A stretch of DNA of 64,000 nt from Opisthorchis felineus (Eukaryota; Platyhelminthes; Trematoda; Opisthorchiida; Opisthorchiidae): the NCBI GenBank assembly GCA_004794785.1, contig SJOL01007164.1:50982-114981 (forward strand). The letters run 5' to 3'. The translations under genes were made by a program, and so were the position numbers. Position 1 is the stretch's first letter; every line of letters starts with the position of its first letter. The notes under the pieces were generated by a model. That model made no database searches. It saw nothing but the letters and a program-made list of their open reading frames with translations, and was not told the origin of the DNA. Below, one piece after another: positions 10,922-21,697 of this stretch.

Positions 10922-11422
10922 CTAAGAAAAGGACAAACCGACCAGTGGACTGATCAAAGTATGCGGTAGGGATGGTCTACGTAGTGGATAAATGCTTTCA
11001 AAGTCTCGTGCAAAACTGGTCATCCATAAACAATAGCAGAAGATTTCGCTGTATACTCTACACAGATTTAGAAGGTTCAGGTCGTATTGATCTTGAGATT
11101 TATTTTCATATGTGACGGAGTAGGTAGCTACGCCTGCCTGATGAGTCCAAAGAAGGTCAAAACCTGTAGTTGACTTTCGAGCAGTATACATCAGCCTTAC
11201 AACTAGTGCTGTGTATCCTACCGTATCAAACAGTCCTCCGATTTCTTCATTTTGCCCGCTGTCTATTGTGGAAAAATCCCATTGACAGCTCTTTGTAATA
11301 TTTTGGTCTGCCTCACAAATGAAAGCCTTCTGACCACGCGGCACAGACTCCACGAATATGGTGCTATACACAAATCCAGAAGTAAATGCCAGTTCTGCGG
11401 TACTCGTGTTTGACGAGCGGGA
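10922..11422 (-). CDS. Unusually long open frame, possible exon
   Basis: The frame is open from a TAA near 11423 to a TAG at 10922, about 166 codons, which is long for this window. Composition is protein-like over its first 110 residues (..STAELAFTSGFVYSTIFVESVPRG.., ..CEADQNITKSCQWDFSTIDSG.., ..YTALVVRLMYTARKSTTGFDLLW..), with mixed charge, one N-glycosylation-like NIT and several cysteines. No transmembrane segment is obvious and no family is recognised. An ATG is absent near the start, so it would be an internal exon or a repeat-derived frame. Candidate GT donors and AG acceptors are weak. It lies 190 bp from the large inverted repeat, whose left arm also has a long minus-strand frame, so both could belong to one repeat. 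Confidence 0.25.
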   Translation of the reverse strand, partial: SRSSNTSTAELAFTSGFVYSTIFVESVPRGQKAFICEADQNITKSCQWDFSTIDSGQNEEIGGLFDTVGYTALVVRLMYTARKSTTGFDLLWTHQAGVATYSVTYENKSQDQYDLNLLNLCRVYSEIFCYCLWMTSFARDFESIYPLRRPSLPHTLISPLVGLSFS

Positions 11423-11700
11423 TTAACAATTCATGTGACAAGGTTCGATAGTTTTTACAACCCAATTCTCTGTTTACTGATCCATATCTATCGCATAACG
11501 TTCACCTTTATACGCGTCGTCCTGCATGGCGCACCGAAAATTCCATGAAACAATGTACGTAAGGACATTTGATGTTGCCCTATTAGACTCGTAATATATT
11601 GCCCGCCGAATTATACATGATATAATTTAATGCGACTCTGCCGTATTTTTTATTCAAAGCCCGCGCAATTCGGTCAGATTTCCGACCATGCAGTGAATAC

Positions 11701-12863
11701 GTCGCATTTTCGCCCGAGTGTGCCCGCCTATGAACCTGTTCGACTGCGTCAGGTGAGCAAGATGCCATTGTGTATCTGATCGTCATATGGATGCGACAAA
11801 AACGGGCCTTTTGAGATAGAACAAGTTGAACTCCTGACTTAGCGGTTAGTGGGTACGGACTGGCAGGATTTACGAAGCTGATCAAAGTTCGCCAGCCGAG
11901 CAATAGATAACTTTCGGTGGCCTTCATGCGCAGCCTGGATGTGACAGCGTACCTAGGGCTGTCTTTATGGTACTTGAAACTGCAAGTATTTTCAAGTATC
12001 ATGAATGAGACAACCTTTTTGACTGCAATTCCAAAGAGCATTATCGGTTGGACCACAGCATAATTCAGTGGTAAGCCCAGTCGTTCCATGAAAAACAGCT
12101 CATGGAATTCTCAGTAAAGCGTTTGAAGCCGGGCCGGACGTCTTCGATAAAATATGCAGAGATACCGCTTACCTAACCCGATTTCTTGTGCAACGGTTTG
12201 CAGTCAGAACATTGCTCAGGAGCTATATGTCGCCTCTGTTTTGATCAGTCTTTGGTTACACTCTGAGATTAGTTTTAGTGAGAAAGACAAATACGTCGAC
12301 ACAGGTCATAACCTTGCGACCACCGGTAACCTTAAAATGTTTAACTAGGCCTCCTCGCATATTCATCCTATTAGGTCCAGGTGTTTTTCAACCTCAATTA
12401 GTGCAATATACCTAGTCACAGCAGTTATCAGGACTAGTCTGGTTACACTATAGTAACAGACAAAAGTGCCGATGCTCGAAAAGTGCAATTCTTTGCCAAA
12501 ATATGCTGTAGTCCAACCGATAATACTCTTTGGAATTGCAGTCGAAGAGGTTGTCTGATTCATGATACTTGAAAATACTTGCAGTTTCAAGTACCATAAA
12601 GACAGCCCTAGGTACGCTGTCACATCCAGGCTGCGCATGAAGGCCACCGAAAGTTATCTATTGCTCGGCTGGCGAACTTTGATCAGCTTCGTAAATCCTG
12701 CCAGTCCGTACGCACTAACCGCTAAGTCAGGAGTTCAACTTGTTCTATCTCGAAAGGCTTGTTTTTGTCGCATCCCTATGACGATCGGATACACAATGGC
12801 ATCTTGCTCACCTGACTCAGTCGAACAGGTTCATAGGCGGGCACACTCGGGCGAAAATGCGAC
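11701..12863. repeat. Large inverted repeat, 360-bp arms
   Basis: The left arm 11701-12060 and right arm 12504-12863 are reverse complements of equal length with about 13 mismatches and no indel, roughly 96% identity by hand alignment. The loop is 12061-12503. Beyond the core, homology continues outward for another 30-40 bp on each side (left about 11612-11650, right about 12867-12897), but the right arm has lost about 55 bp that the left keeps (about 11645-11700). Both arms hold an open frame (MILENTCSFKYHKDSPRYA..) that I do not recognise. Transcription through it would give a long double-stranded hairpin. It could be two inverted insertions of one repeat or an inverted duplication. Confidence 0.95.
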
Positions 12864-12899
12864 ATGTGGCCGAGTCACAGTTAATTATACCATGATCCT

Positions 12900-14095
12900 C
12901 CTCGAGCTGCGTCTTCACTCACTATTGTGATCTTCGTACCTCTCGGTCGCGAATAATCTGTTCGTGTACCACTGCAGCGTATCGGGTTATATCTGACGGT
13001 TCCAGCATAACACCCATCTCCTCTCAGGTTGGTCAGTTGCTAGACGTCCGACGAACGGGGCCCCCCTCATGTTGTGAGTTGAGACAACCTTTCCTTTGAA
13101 ATGGCCTACCGTAGTTGTAATACCCCAACTTCACTGCATATAACTGGGAGCGAAAATTAGTGTCTCCTCTGACCTTTATTCACTATTATCTTTTAACTGT
13201 CCTTCTGCCCACATACTAATTACTTCTTGATAGATCCCAGCTCTAGATACATCAGTGAGGTACCCAGAGGCATACCAGCGCTCAGATATGCCACTTCACG
13301 TCTTCCCTTCAGGCGTCACTCTCCGGTTTCCGTTACCGCTTTTAATTCTCGAATAATTAATGTAGATGACTAGTCGCTTTTGTATGCACTCTCAATACTT
13401 TGTCGATAGATGTTTGCTGGGTTTCCGAAACCCGATTAGACGACCTAAGTAGGGCAATTGGGCTTACGGCTCCTTTGTTGTCTAGACGCTTTCAGGTGAT
13501 TCTTCGACCACTGTGTTTAGTTATGTCGGCTGATGTATTCCTCAATCCCCGATCTGATGCTTACTTGCTTTAGTGTATACTCCTCAATCGGATCTGCGCC
13601 ATCCGCCTATCTGCTTCCATAAAAACTCAGACTAGTCTAACTACGAATCACCCTTTGTGTATATTCTCTGACTATCCATCAAACAAATGTAGTTGTGATT
13701 CAGTGGGCAAAACTTTTCGAAAATTTTTCTTATTCGCCACAGAATATTCAGTATAGTGCTAATCATCGTATTCCTCAATACACGAGCAGAGCACCTCAGT
13801 TCGTTGGAGGTGGCATGTTTGGTTTTGGCACACTTTGTACCAACCGGTGGTTGTTTTTCAGCACCAATGGTCTGAGACGCAGTAGGTGCCGTTGTGCTAC
13901 CTGGTGCTTCCTACTACTGGAAATCCGTGAAACCAAATCAATCGTGTAGCCAAGAACAAAACACGGTACTCGACCGCTCTGCATTCTGGAGTGGTTACGT
14001 TGCTTCAAGTCGTGCTCTCGTCTCATGTGAACCTTGTGAAATAACTATACGTTTAGCAGTCGAAAGCCTGGTACTCGTTTAGTTGCGGCATTTTT
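12900..14095. other. Unrecognised intergenic sequence
   Basis: Mostly free of frames. Short frames at 13695-14082 on both strands carry no motif I recognise. Confidence 0.5.
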
Positions 14096-14099
14096 TGGG

Positions 14100-14250
14100 T
14101 AGATAAGTGCTGTGCAACTCGGAGGCGCGGGCCTGGTATACGGCCAAGCCATCTACGCGTAGACGGGGACAGTCGAAAAGCGACAGTTGGGTTCGAACCA
14201 TGGATCTTGTGATTGGTAAGTTCGCGCCCTAACCACTAAGCTATCTCGAA
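14100..14250 (-). mobile_element. tRNA-headed SINE family 1, copy A
   Basis: Read from 14250 downward: A-box-like TAGCTTAGTGG (14242-14232), CGCGAACTTACC, B-box GGTTCGAACCC (14199-14189), then GTCGCTTTTCGACTGTCCC. The body after that is diverged. It stands head to head with copy B, 70 bp between their 5' ends. Confidence 0.8.
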
Positions 14251-14320
14251 GTATGTGAACAACGAACTGAACAAACCTACTGAACCTACTGTGTCTTAAA
14301 CCCGTCCTACCACAGCTACT

Positions 14321-14505
14321 GGAGATAGCTCAGTGGTTAAGGCGCCAGCTTACGGACCGAAACGTCCGTCGTTCGAACCCAACCCCAGCATCTCGACTGC
14401 TCCTGTCTAGGCTTGGGCAACCTGGCAGTATCCCAGCCCTCGTGCCTCCTTCGGGCGGCATAGCAGTTAGGCACCGAAAGGGTGCTACAGCTGAACAATT
14501 TGTTT
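14321..14505 (+). mobile_element. tRNA-headed SINE family 1, copy B
   Basis: A-box TAGCTCAGTGG (14326-14336), B-box GTTCGAACCC (14371-14380), then the family body CTGTCTAGGCTTGGGCAACC, CCTTCGGGCGGCAT and GGCACCGAAAGGGTGC, ending CTACAGCTGAACAATTTG. The head is tRNA-like and the body is shared with copies C, D and E. No target-site duplication found. Confidence 0.9.
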
Positions 14506-15030
14506 ACCTCGACAAGTGAGATACCAATGCGGGTTCATCAAATGGGATTTCGTTTGTGTGGGGTGCACTGATCACATTTTCACATTACACCAGGTGATTG
14601 CGCAGCGCCACACATATTGCTGATTAACGGGAGCGGTCTTCCTTCACCTAAGAGTAGGTCGGTTCTTCAGCACACACCTGGATCAAAAGGCATACCCCTG
14701 TTTTTTGTAAGTATGCTCTGTGCCCTGCATCCCTATATTTCTGGTCATGTAAGGGCCTACAGTAAACGATCTAAAAGTTTTCTCATAAATATTCCGTAAG
14801 GCTCTCCTCTGTTACTCTTGTTGCTTAATTTGACCGTCGTTATAATCTTGGACGGAAAATTTCAAGAGAACGTCAGCTTAGAGGAAAACTGTCCTAAATG
14901 AACTCTTGGGATGTCTTAGTTTGTCCATCCCTAATAAGTTTCCAGATTTTTTGCAGTATGCGTTTTGTACTCTCAAGATTTTCGGTTCCGCTGAGACTCT
15001 GAAACTCCAAGGAGAGAAAATGGAGTCTGC
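14506..15030. other. Unrecognised; may include 5' part of RTE-like LINE
   Basis: No readable motif. The segment just before 15030 may be an unreadable continuation of the LINE fragment that follows. Confidence 0.35.
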
Positions 15031-15595
15031 TTGCGAACAAATTTCGCGTCCGTAACGGATTTCACTGAGGCCACTGAAAGGCAACTACATGGCAGTTTAT
15101 TTTATTGTCGCGAAACTTGGGCTCTCCGGTCCCATGATACTCAACTTCAAACATTTTTCATTGGTGCTTTCTTTGACATACCAGACTTTGGTTGGCCGCG
15201 GCATATCCACTATGAAGATGTGCGTAAGCGATCATTTGGTGAATCAGAATCATCAGAGTAGCGAGTAGTTCGCATCAGGTTAGAGAGGCTGGGTTAGGTA
15301 CTCCACATCCCCAACCATTGCCTACCAAAGAATGCACTGTTTTCTACTCAGAACCGCTAGTAACCAAATGCTCTCGATTGACACGCGTGGCTTGGCAACT
15401 CGAAATGAAAGCAGGTAGTCTCAAACTGAGTGTTATAGGATCTTCGCGCCCTCCCCGCTGGATTCGTGATTTTCCTTGCACATGTTCATGAACCCCACAG
15501 GACACTTAACCGAGTCCCGTGATGAGCCTACTGTCACTTCCCAACCGGACGGCCCGACTCAAGCTTGTTTGTCGTTGTGTACTCGATCGGTTTTG
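15031..15595 (+). pseudogene. 3' end of an RTE-like LINE ORF
   Basis: The frame reads LFYCRETWALRSHDTQ (about 15097-15145), corresponding to the LLYGCETWxLRxxD segment of RTE-like fluke LINEs, then YEDVRKRSFGE (about 15210-15243; family-like EVRRRVFG), a stop, then VVRIRLERLG-stop-VLHIPNHCLPKNALF (about 15265-15340; family-like RLRWLGHVLRMPxxRLP). Further pieces such as WQLEMKAG and SSRPPRW (about 15390-15460) continue in another frame. At least two in-frame stops and a shift show it is dead. The upstream reverse transcriptase domain is not visible. Confidence 0.85.
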
Positions 15596-18500
15596 TGTAA
15601 GGTTCTCTAAGGATCTTCGATCATTCGAACTAGTGGTGCCTTGCCCATACGATTCTAAAGTGTGTTTATTTCAACGCTGATCCTAGATATAGGGGCCTGG
15701 CTGTTAGCCTTTTTTTCCTAGCGACTTTCAAACGTTGATTCCATTCTTCTACTTCCTGCTCTTTACTACGCATTTTTCATCCCGGTATAGCAGTTGAGCA
15801 TTGATCTTCATCACTGATGTACTTCTGTCGATAGTGATGCTGATGGTCACTACATACCTCTTCAAGGTGGTGAAGTTGATTTGTTTCACGCTTGTCCTAG
15901 TGTTTTGACTTACCTTGAAAGCCACTGTAACATAGAATGAATTTACGGTTGTCTTTGTAACAATACATTCAGTCACAAACACTCTGGTATTTGGTAGGGA
16001 TCTGCTCAATGAACACAGTCCTTTATCGTCTGCGCGGCAGAGCGGATCATGGATGTACGTGCCACGCAGTTACATCGAGACTCACAAACTCCACAAGAGA
16101 ATTCTAGGGTGCATTCCCTACCTCCGACTTTTACACTTTGTACATGCTTCTCTTTTTTTCTTCATATCATACAATGCTTTTTAGCAGTTTCCTGAATCTG
16201 CAATCACGAAGGTCCGGTGCAAATTTGCAACTTTCTAGTCCAAGCCTCTAGAACTCTTGGCTTGCATAATAAAACTCCTCTGTGGTATAGTTCTGAACAT
16301 TTTCGTAATGTGGTTTTTATTGGGCGTTCTCCAAGTATGATTTGTCTCCCATTTTCCCTTCATTGTTGCTGTTATTTCTGAAGACATGGATTTTGTATGC
16401 TGCAAATCTCCAGTCACGCGGGCTCTTTGAGGGGGAGGGGAGACAACAGAGGTCAGTAAAAATCGAGGAGACTGTCTGTTTAACTTCTGGACGTCAGCAG
16501 CTCCTTACCGATGATTATTGAAGCAGAGTAGTATCCAGACCTACAAATAATCGACTACGCTGTGTATATTCGGTATTGCTTCAACGGTGTTACCGTGGCG
16601 TGGCCTCGCATTACACTATGATATCTCGAACCTTAGCGTGCGGTACTCCTCTTATGACGGGCTCTCATCACATTTTCGCGGTTTCCACGATTCTGTCCAC
16701 CAACACCGGCCACCCATTTGGACTGGTCTATGTAAACAGATGCACGGACACGTACACACGTCTGAACCGCCGGCCCTTTACAAAACAGAACAGCGCACTT
16801 GCCTGCCTTATTTTTCTTAAAGCAGAACATCAGTCGGTCCGTTTGATCCGTTTGGTCCATTTTGCGCCGCTGCCGCCGACAAGTTGCGGCGCGCGGTTTT
16901 CTCTCTCTCTCACTGCATGCTTACATCAAGTCCAGTCCCATTTATACTCGAGGCGCATAGACCGGCGCCCTCACTCGAACCGCCACTGCCCTTTGATGTG
17001 TTCGCAATAATGCTGTGAAGCTAGGTAGGTAGTTAGCACGGACATTCTATTATCCACCCCACCTCCACCTTCATACTCGTCTTTCTTTGCTGGTGGCGGC
17101 GGCACTAGTTTCTGATTCTAACAAACGATAAGTCATTTATTCACCATTTTGTTTCGTATTCCGAATCTAGATTCAAAAGACAATTAATCTCTATTGGTTC
17201 CGTTGTTTTTTCCGCTGGGACTCAGCAGCTCCTGCTACTACTCAGCAGATTTTGTTTTTCTCTTGAGCTAAGAAAGTCACCAGTTGTATACCACAGGTTA
17301 CGTTGCCTTATTGTCTTCTGTGTAGTTTAGAGAAAGGTCTTGTGGTGGTTTGTGCAGTCTTTCCTGCTCAGCAGCAATGAACAAGGGTTTTAAGGGACAT
17401 AAGCAATCTCCCTTGCCTAAATCTGTTTACACTGTGGAAAACAATCCTCACTAGAAGTTAGTTGTTGTCAAACCCAGAAGATCCAATTCCATACGATCCG
17501 TCTTTGATTCTTCACCTTCACGAGTGTTTGTTGGGGCTGTCTTTGACCTCTTTTATGCTAAACAATCCTTGGATGATAAGTCTACACGCCTAATTTTATG
17601 ACTATTCCTCCTCTTTCTATACATAGCTTTAGGTCTTTCAACTAAACAGGCTGGGTGCAATTGCTACTTCCGGGCCAGAGCCACTCATACACATAGTCAC
17701 ACTTGCACACCAACTACTTCTTGGAATTGCTCAACTACCACCCTGTTCGATCGGTTGGCCTCAAAAACATATGCCACTCTGTTCGTGGAATGTCAATCTT
17801 GACCTCATTCCGATACATCATCTGTTCACCTTACCTGTCAGTTGATTTGTGATAAACGGCCTTGCAGATGCATTCTTTTCGCCCACTTGCCCGCTCACTT
17901 GCTCTTTCATTCGCCTGCCTGCTCGCCTCATCGCCCGCATCGTTCGTGTCATGTCATCTGGATTAGGGTAGAGAAGAGGTAGCGGTAGGAAATCCGGTGC
18001 TCTTTCTTCGCTGCACACCCTATGGTTATGGTGATTACGCTATAACAGCGGGGGCTAATTGGTGAATGCCTGTCTATGACAGCGATGACATGGTCCGAGA
18101 TGGTATCTAGCCCTGATTGCCGATCGTATGTGATCTGCATGATCCTTATTTTCAGCATTAGTTACTAGGGTAGAAGTGCAGCGCCTTTGATCTCTGTCCT
18201 CATACACGGACGAGAATGGAAACAAGGACAGGTAACGTGGAGCAACAACGTGCAGTAAACGAGAATTTGGAGGATTCTTTCTGATTGACATGGGTGGAAG
18301 TTAAATGTTGACCATGGTAATGTGTGCTTGTTGATGTGCGGAGAATTGTCCTAGTTTTGATTCTGCTATTATGCTCATCTCTCTCTGTCCACTTGAGATT
18401 ATAGTGACCTTCAATTAGCGGACATATTATTATCATCGAATTATCTGATATGTGAGGTTTTCTGCATTAAATATCATTCTGTCATCTTTGCATACGGTAG

Positions 18501-19473
18501 ATTTTGAGCACACCTCTACTTGGACGGCTTAGATGTTTCTTCCAGCAACCTGCACTGGGGAGCAAGTACAATGACTGATCGAATGTGGTCGTTCAGAGAA
18601 GCTTTTCTGAATGGTATTCGAAACCCACAATGTGTTCAGGTTAGAAAAAATTTCACTCAGAAATTCAAATACTCATACTTCAAGTCACACTACGAACCTA
18701 TCATCCGACCACGAACAGGAATGAACCAGACGTTATCTGGGTCAACATATCCTCTGAGAAATGATCACCCGCGGAGCTAGGCAACATCACATCGCGTGAC
18801 ATGAGCTGCGTTAGTGTACTGCTGACTCACAGTAGAACGCTTATGTTCAAACCCTTACTCGGAATATTGCGTGTTCGGATTCCTCCACAGATTCGTTAGA
18901 CGTCCTCTCTTGATCACTCCAAACCAGACCAAAACAACTGTACAGTGCATAGGTTAACTTCATAGGATGAACTCATCTGAAAGTCACCTCACTACCTGCT
19001 TTTTTACCACTCCAACCTCTCGTTGAACAATTGGGTGGATATACAGTGTTACCCCTATAATAAACCTCTAAAGAAGCTCTGCCCTTAAGAAAGAAACAGT
19101 TTTGATGCTTTGGGATCCTTTCATAGTTGGATTACTTATTAGAAATGGCACTTTCTGGTTCTCTCAGGCAACGAAAAAATCATCCGTCACAAATGGCTTA
19201 GTATCCTGATTCGTCCGAGAAAAATAACTGAATACGTCTGTCCGCCTTGTTGTTCATGTCGAAGTTGTAGATTGTATTCCTTTTCTTCAGTGGAACACTG
19301 CGAAATGATTTTAACAAAGCAAATATTTATTATCTATTGAACAAATATTAGTGGTATCGATATCGGCGATAACATTCTCATTCATTACGCTCTCGTCTGA
19401 ACATTCGTCCTACCATCCTGGTGCAATCTTTCTAGTTTTGGGATGTTGCGACATACAAGTAGCTCGGGTGCGC
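15596..19473. other. Unrecognised sequence; CpG/CT-rich patch near 16.8-17.0 kb
   Basis: No gene recognised. At 16860-16985 there is a CpG-rich, CT-rich patch (GCCGCTGCCGCCGACAAG, CTCTCTCTC) within an open frame 16576-17010 that has no motif. A frame at 18520-18780 (..SFREAFLNGIRNPQCVQVRK..) is protein-like but unsupported by splice sites. Confidence 0.4.
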
Positions 19474-19648
19474 TGCTTGGTTTTTGGTCTCTTCGCCGAG
19501 TTTGGTAGTCGGATTCCGAACGTCTCATCCCCAAAGGAGGTGATATCGTCGGACCCAAGTACCCCGGCACCGAAGGTGTCACGTCGATTGGTGATGAAAC
19601 GTTCGCAATCCAAGTACCGTGCCGGCGAATAGATCAACAACCAATCAT
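19474..19648. repeat. Head-to-head pair of a TSxGDETF-encoding repeat
   Basis: Minus copy 19551-19474 and plus copy 19571-19648 align at about 80% by eye and face away from a 19-bp centre. Both are open in the same frame and encode D/E-x-V/I-T-S-I/F-GDETF (minus DITSFGDETFGI, plus GVTSIGDETFAI). A third copy is at 41796. The shared frame suggests the tail of a mobile-element ORF; I cannot name it. Confidence 0.65.
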
Positions 19649-19653
19649 TGTAG

Positions 19654-20104
19654 TTTTTACACACCAAAGCGGGCTAGCACTGGACTCGAGTTTCAATTTT
19701 ATTACAGCTTGCCAGGAATGCATATCCATGACCGTGCAGGCATTTTAACGATTGCTTCACCACGAATCAACCGGTGCATGTTATCCGCACCTGAATTATA
19801 ACTTCAGAGCTGGCGATCGTCTTCATCCCTGGGCGATTTGATTGGTCTAGCCAACGACGATCTACAGTAGCCGGCATGGCTGTGTCGATCGGTTGGCCAC
19901 CTGATGGAGTTGTGTTAACATTCAGTTTGCATGTCAGATGTACGGTATTCAGTGATTTGCGGTGGTGATCAGCTCTAATAGGAGCGAAACTCGAGCTCAG
20001 TGCTCTCCCCTCTTTGGGGCGGACAAAACATAATATTTGGGCTAGGACAGTGGGAGGACTGTTCAAGCGACTGATTTGAATACAACTTCTGCAATCAACG
20101 GAAA
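19654..20104. other. Unrecognised sequence
   Basis: Nothing recognised between the repeat pair and the second hammerhead element. Confidence 0.5.
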
Positions 20105-20117
20105 TGTTTGACCAGTC

Positions 20118-20328
20118 TATTCGTAATGCACTACTCATAAGGTTGCTGAAAATTCTTCGACAGCCCACGACCGGTTTCGCCCTTCTTGGGGCTCATCGGG
20201 TAGGTACAGTCTCCGAGTTTCCGTCAACCTTATGTTCTGCTTGAACCCAAATTGGTCTATTTTTCGAGAAATTCACTCATCTGCGAGATTCAGCTGGGTT
20301 CCAGGTGAGTCTCTCGCAAAAACCAAAT
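20118..20328 (-). mobile_element. Hammerhead-bearing retroposon, copy 2 (211 bp)
   Basis: Flanked by a perfect 13-bp target-site duplication, TGTTTGACCAGTC at 20105-20117 and 20329-20341. The left 150 bp match copy 1 (3963-4110). The hairpin half is internally deleted: AAATTCACTCATCTGC is joined directly to GAGATTCAGCTGGGTTCC, so only one arm and a stub remain. It carries its own hammerhead on the minus strand. Confidence 0.88.
20136..20234 (-). ncRNA. Hammerhead ribozyme, copy 2 (core mutated)
   Basis: Same length (99 nt) and layout as copy 1. Minus strand: CATAAGGTTG (20234-20225), ..ACCTAC, CCGATGA where the core needs CTGATGA (20199-20193), stem II GCCC-CAAGAA-GGGC, intact GAAA (20178-20175), CCGGTC, then GTGGGC and CAACCTTATG (20145-20136). 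The U4-to-C change should inactivate it. Its GAAA is intact where copy 1 is broken, and copy 1's CTGATGA is intact where this one is broken. Confidence 0.85.
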
Positions 20329-20341
20329 TGTTTGACCAGTC

Positions 20342-21436
20342 ATTGCATGAGTGGCAATCGTTGCCCCGTCAGCCATTGTTGTTATCTCAAACGAATAGCT
20401 TTCCCGCCCTACATCTTTATTTAATTGAAACCTTGTTGTGACATGAACTTCGTAAATTGATTCACAAATGCGTACAATTCACTGATGATCATGAGTTGCA
20501 ACATAGACCTAAACTCAGCCAGAACTACAAGAGATAACAGCCAATTGATGACTGGTAGAACGGTGTTGGAAGAAGTCGTTGCCAACCTTGAAGAAACCGG
20601 ACTTTCCCGCTGGATGTGAGCCGTTTTCCTCCTATGGCAAGGACCGCTTTTTCGACGCGATCTTTCAACAATGCCTGGGAAACGGTGAACTGGAAGCTAT
20701 TCCTTAATCGAGACAATTCGATCCTCCATCCGAAAAGCAAACTAGAACGTTTGGGTGAAAAGTCATTCCTTTCGCGGTATCACAATCGTTGGAGGCGCAA
20801 ACTTGCAAATAACATAGCGGAAGTGTGTTTTTTGTTAGCCAACTGCAGTGGGGATTCTGGTTTGCGCTGGACGCGCATTAGGCTGTTTTTTCTTCGAAAT
20901 TTACTCCGTTTGTGAACTGCAGCCGCTTGACTGATCCAGGCAGCTCTCACCTGTGTTTCCCTTAACGAAAGTCTTGCAGGTAGCAGGTGCGCCAATGAGG
21001 GCCATTGTGGCACTGAGACACTGCAAACTGGAAGATACTCTTGCAGCTCGTTTAAATTGATATTTCACGCCAATTCATTATACAGGCGAGTAGCCGGTAG
21101 CATAATTTTCACTTTTGTTTTTCTCCCGCTCGGAAACATTCTTCTTGCAAAATGGAGCTGTATATGAACCCTTCACTAAGGAATACTCCCAGGATAGAAA
21201 TGTTTCCATAAGAGAGGTGTACTATAAAGGCGACCTAAGTCAAGGTGGCTGGAAGCCGTAAACATACGTAACCTTTCTAGGGAACTACAATTGGAAACCT
21301 CGCTCTCATTGTGATCCAGAGAGACTCATTTGTAGTGTGAGGAGATTTGGGAATTTCAATAGAGATTTCGTCCCATAACTGAAGCCTGTTTATTCTGAAA
21401 GTCCAAAAATCACTGTACGGCTGTTTCGTCCTTATT
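20342..21436. other. Unrecognised sequence
   Basis: An open plus-strand frame at 20616-20915 (..ARTAFSTRSFNNAWETVNWK..) has fairly protein-like composition but no motif and no clear splice signals. Nothing else recognised. Confidence 0.4.
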
Positions 21437-21650
21437 AGGAATCATCGCCAGTGCGCATCTCGCGAAACTCTAGAGGCTTTCGAGAGGTCGTGTGTTCAAA
21501 CTACTAACCGGGAGGTTGCGGGTTCGAGACTCTTTGAGTGAGTTTCGTGAGATGCGCACTGCTGATGATTCCCAATGAGAATGAACTAGTTTTACAGTGC
21601 TTCTCGGCTTTTCAGCACAGACTGGCTTCACTTGCAGAACGAAGTCTCCA
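21437..21650 (+). repeat. SINE-like family 2 copy with hairpin around B-box
   Basis: A B-box-like GGTTCGAGAC at 21521-21530 lies between two 34-bp inverted arms, 21437-21470 (AGGAATCATCGCCAGTGCGC..) and 21540-21573 (its reverse complement with about three mismatches). The tail CAGTGCTTCTCGGCTTTTCAG..TTCACTTGCAG (21597-21640) is shared with copies near 7.7, 8.0 and 8.4 kb. No certain A-box. Confidence 0.65.
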
Positions 21651-21697
21651 TTAGAGAAGTTTAGGGGTGATATGCGACGCGCGATTAGATCTTTCAA

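Noticed and set aside
11139..11170. CCTGATGAGTCCAAAGAAGG.. resembling the schistosome hammerhead core
   Set aside because: Stem II arms do not pair well, the expected GAAAC is AAAAC, and no closing stem I is visible.
16576..17010. 144-codon plus-strand frame
   Set aside because: Three overlapping frames are open on both strands in a CpG/CT-rich patch, with no recognisable domain.
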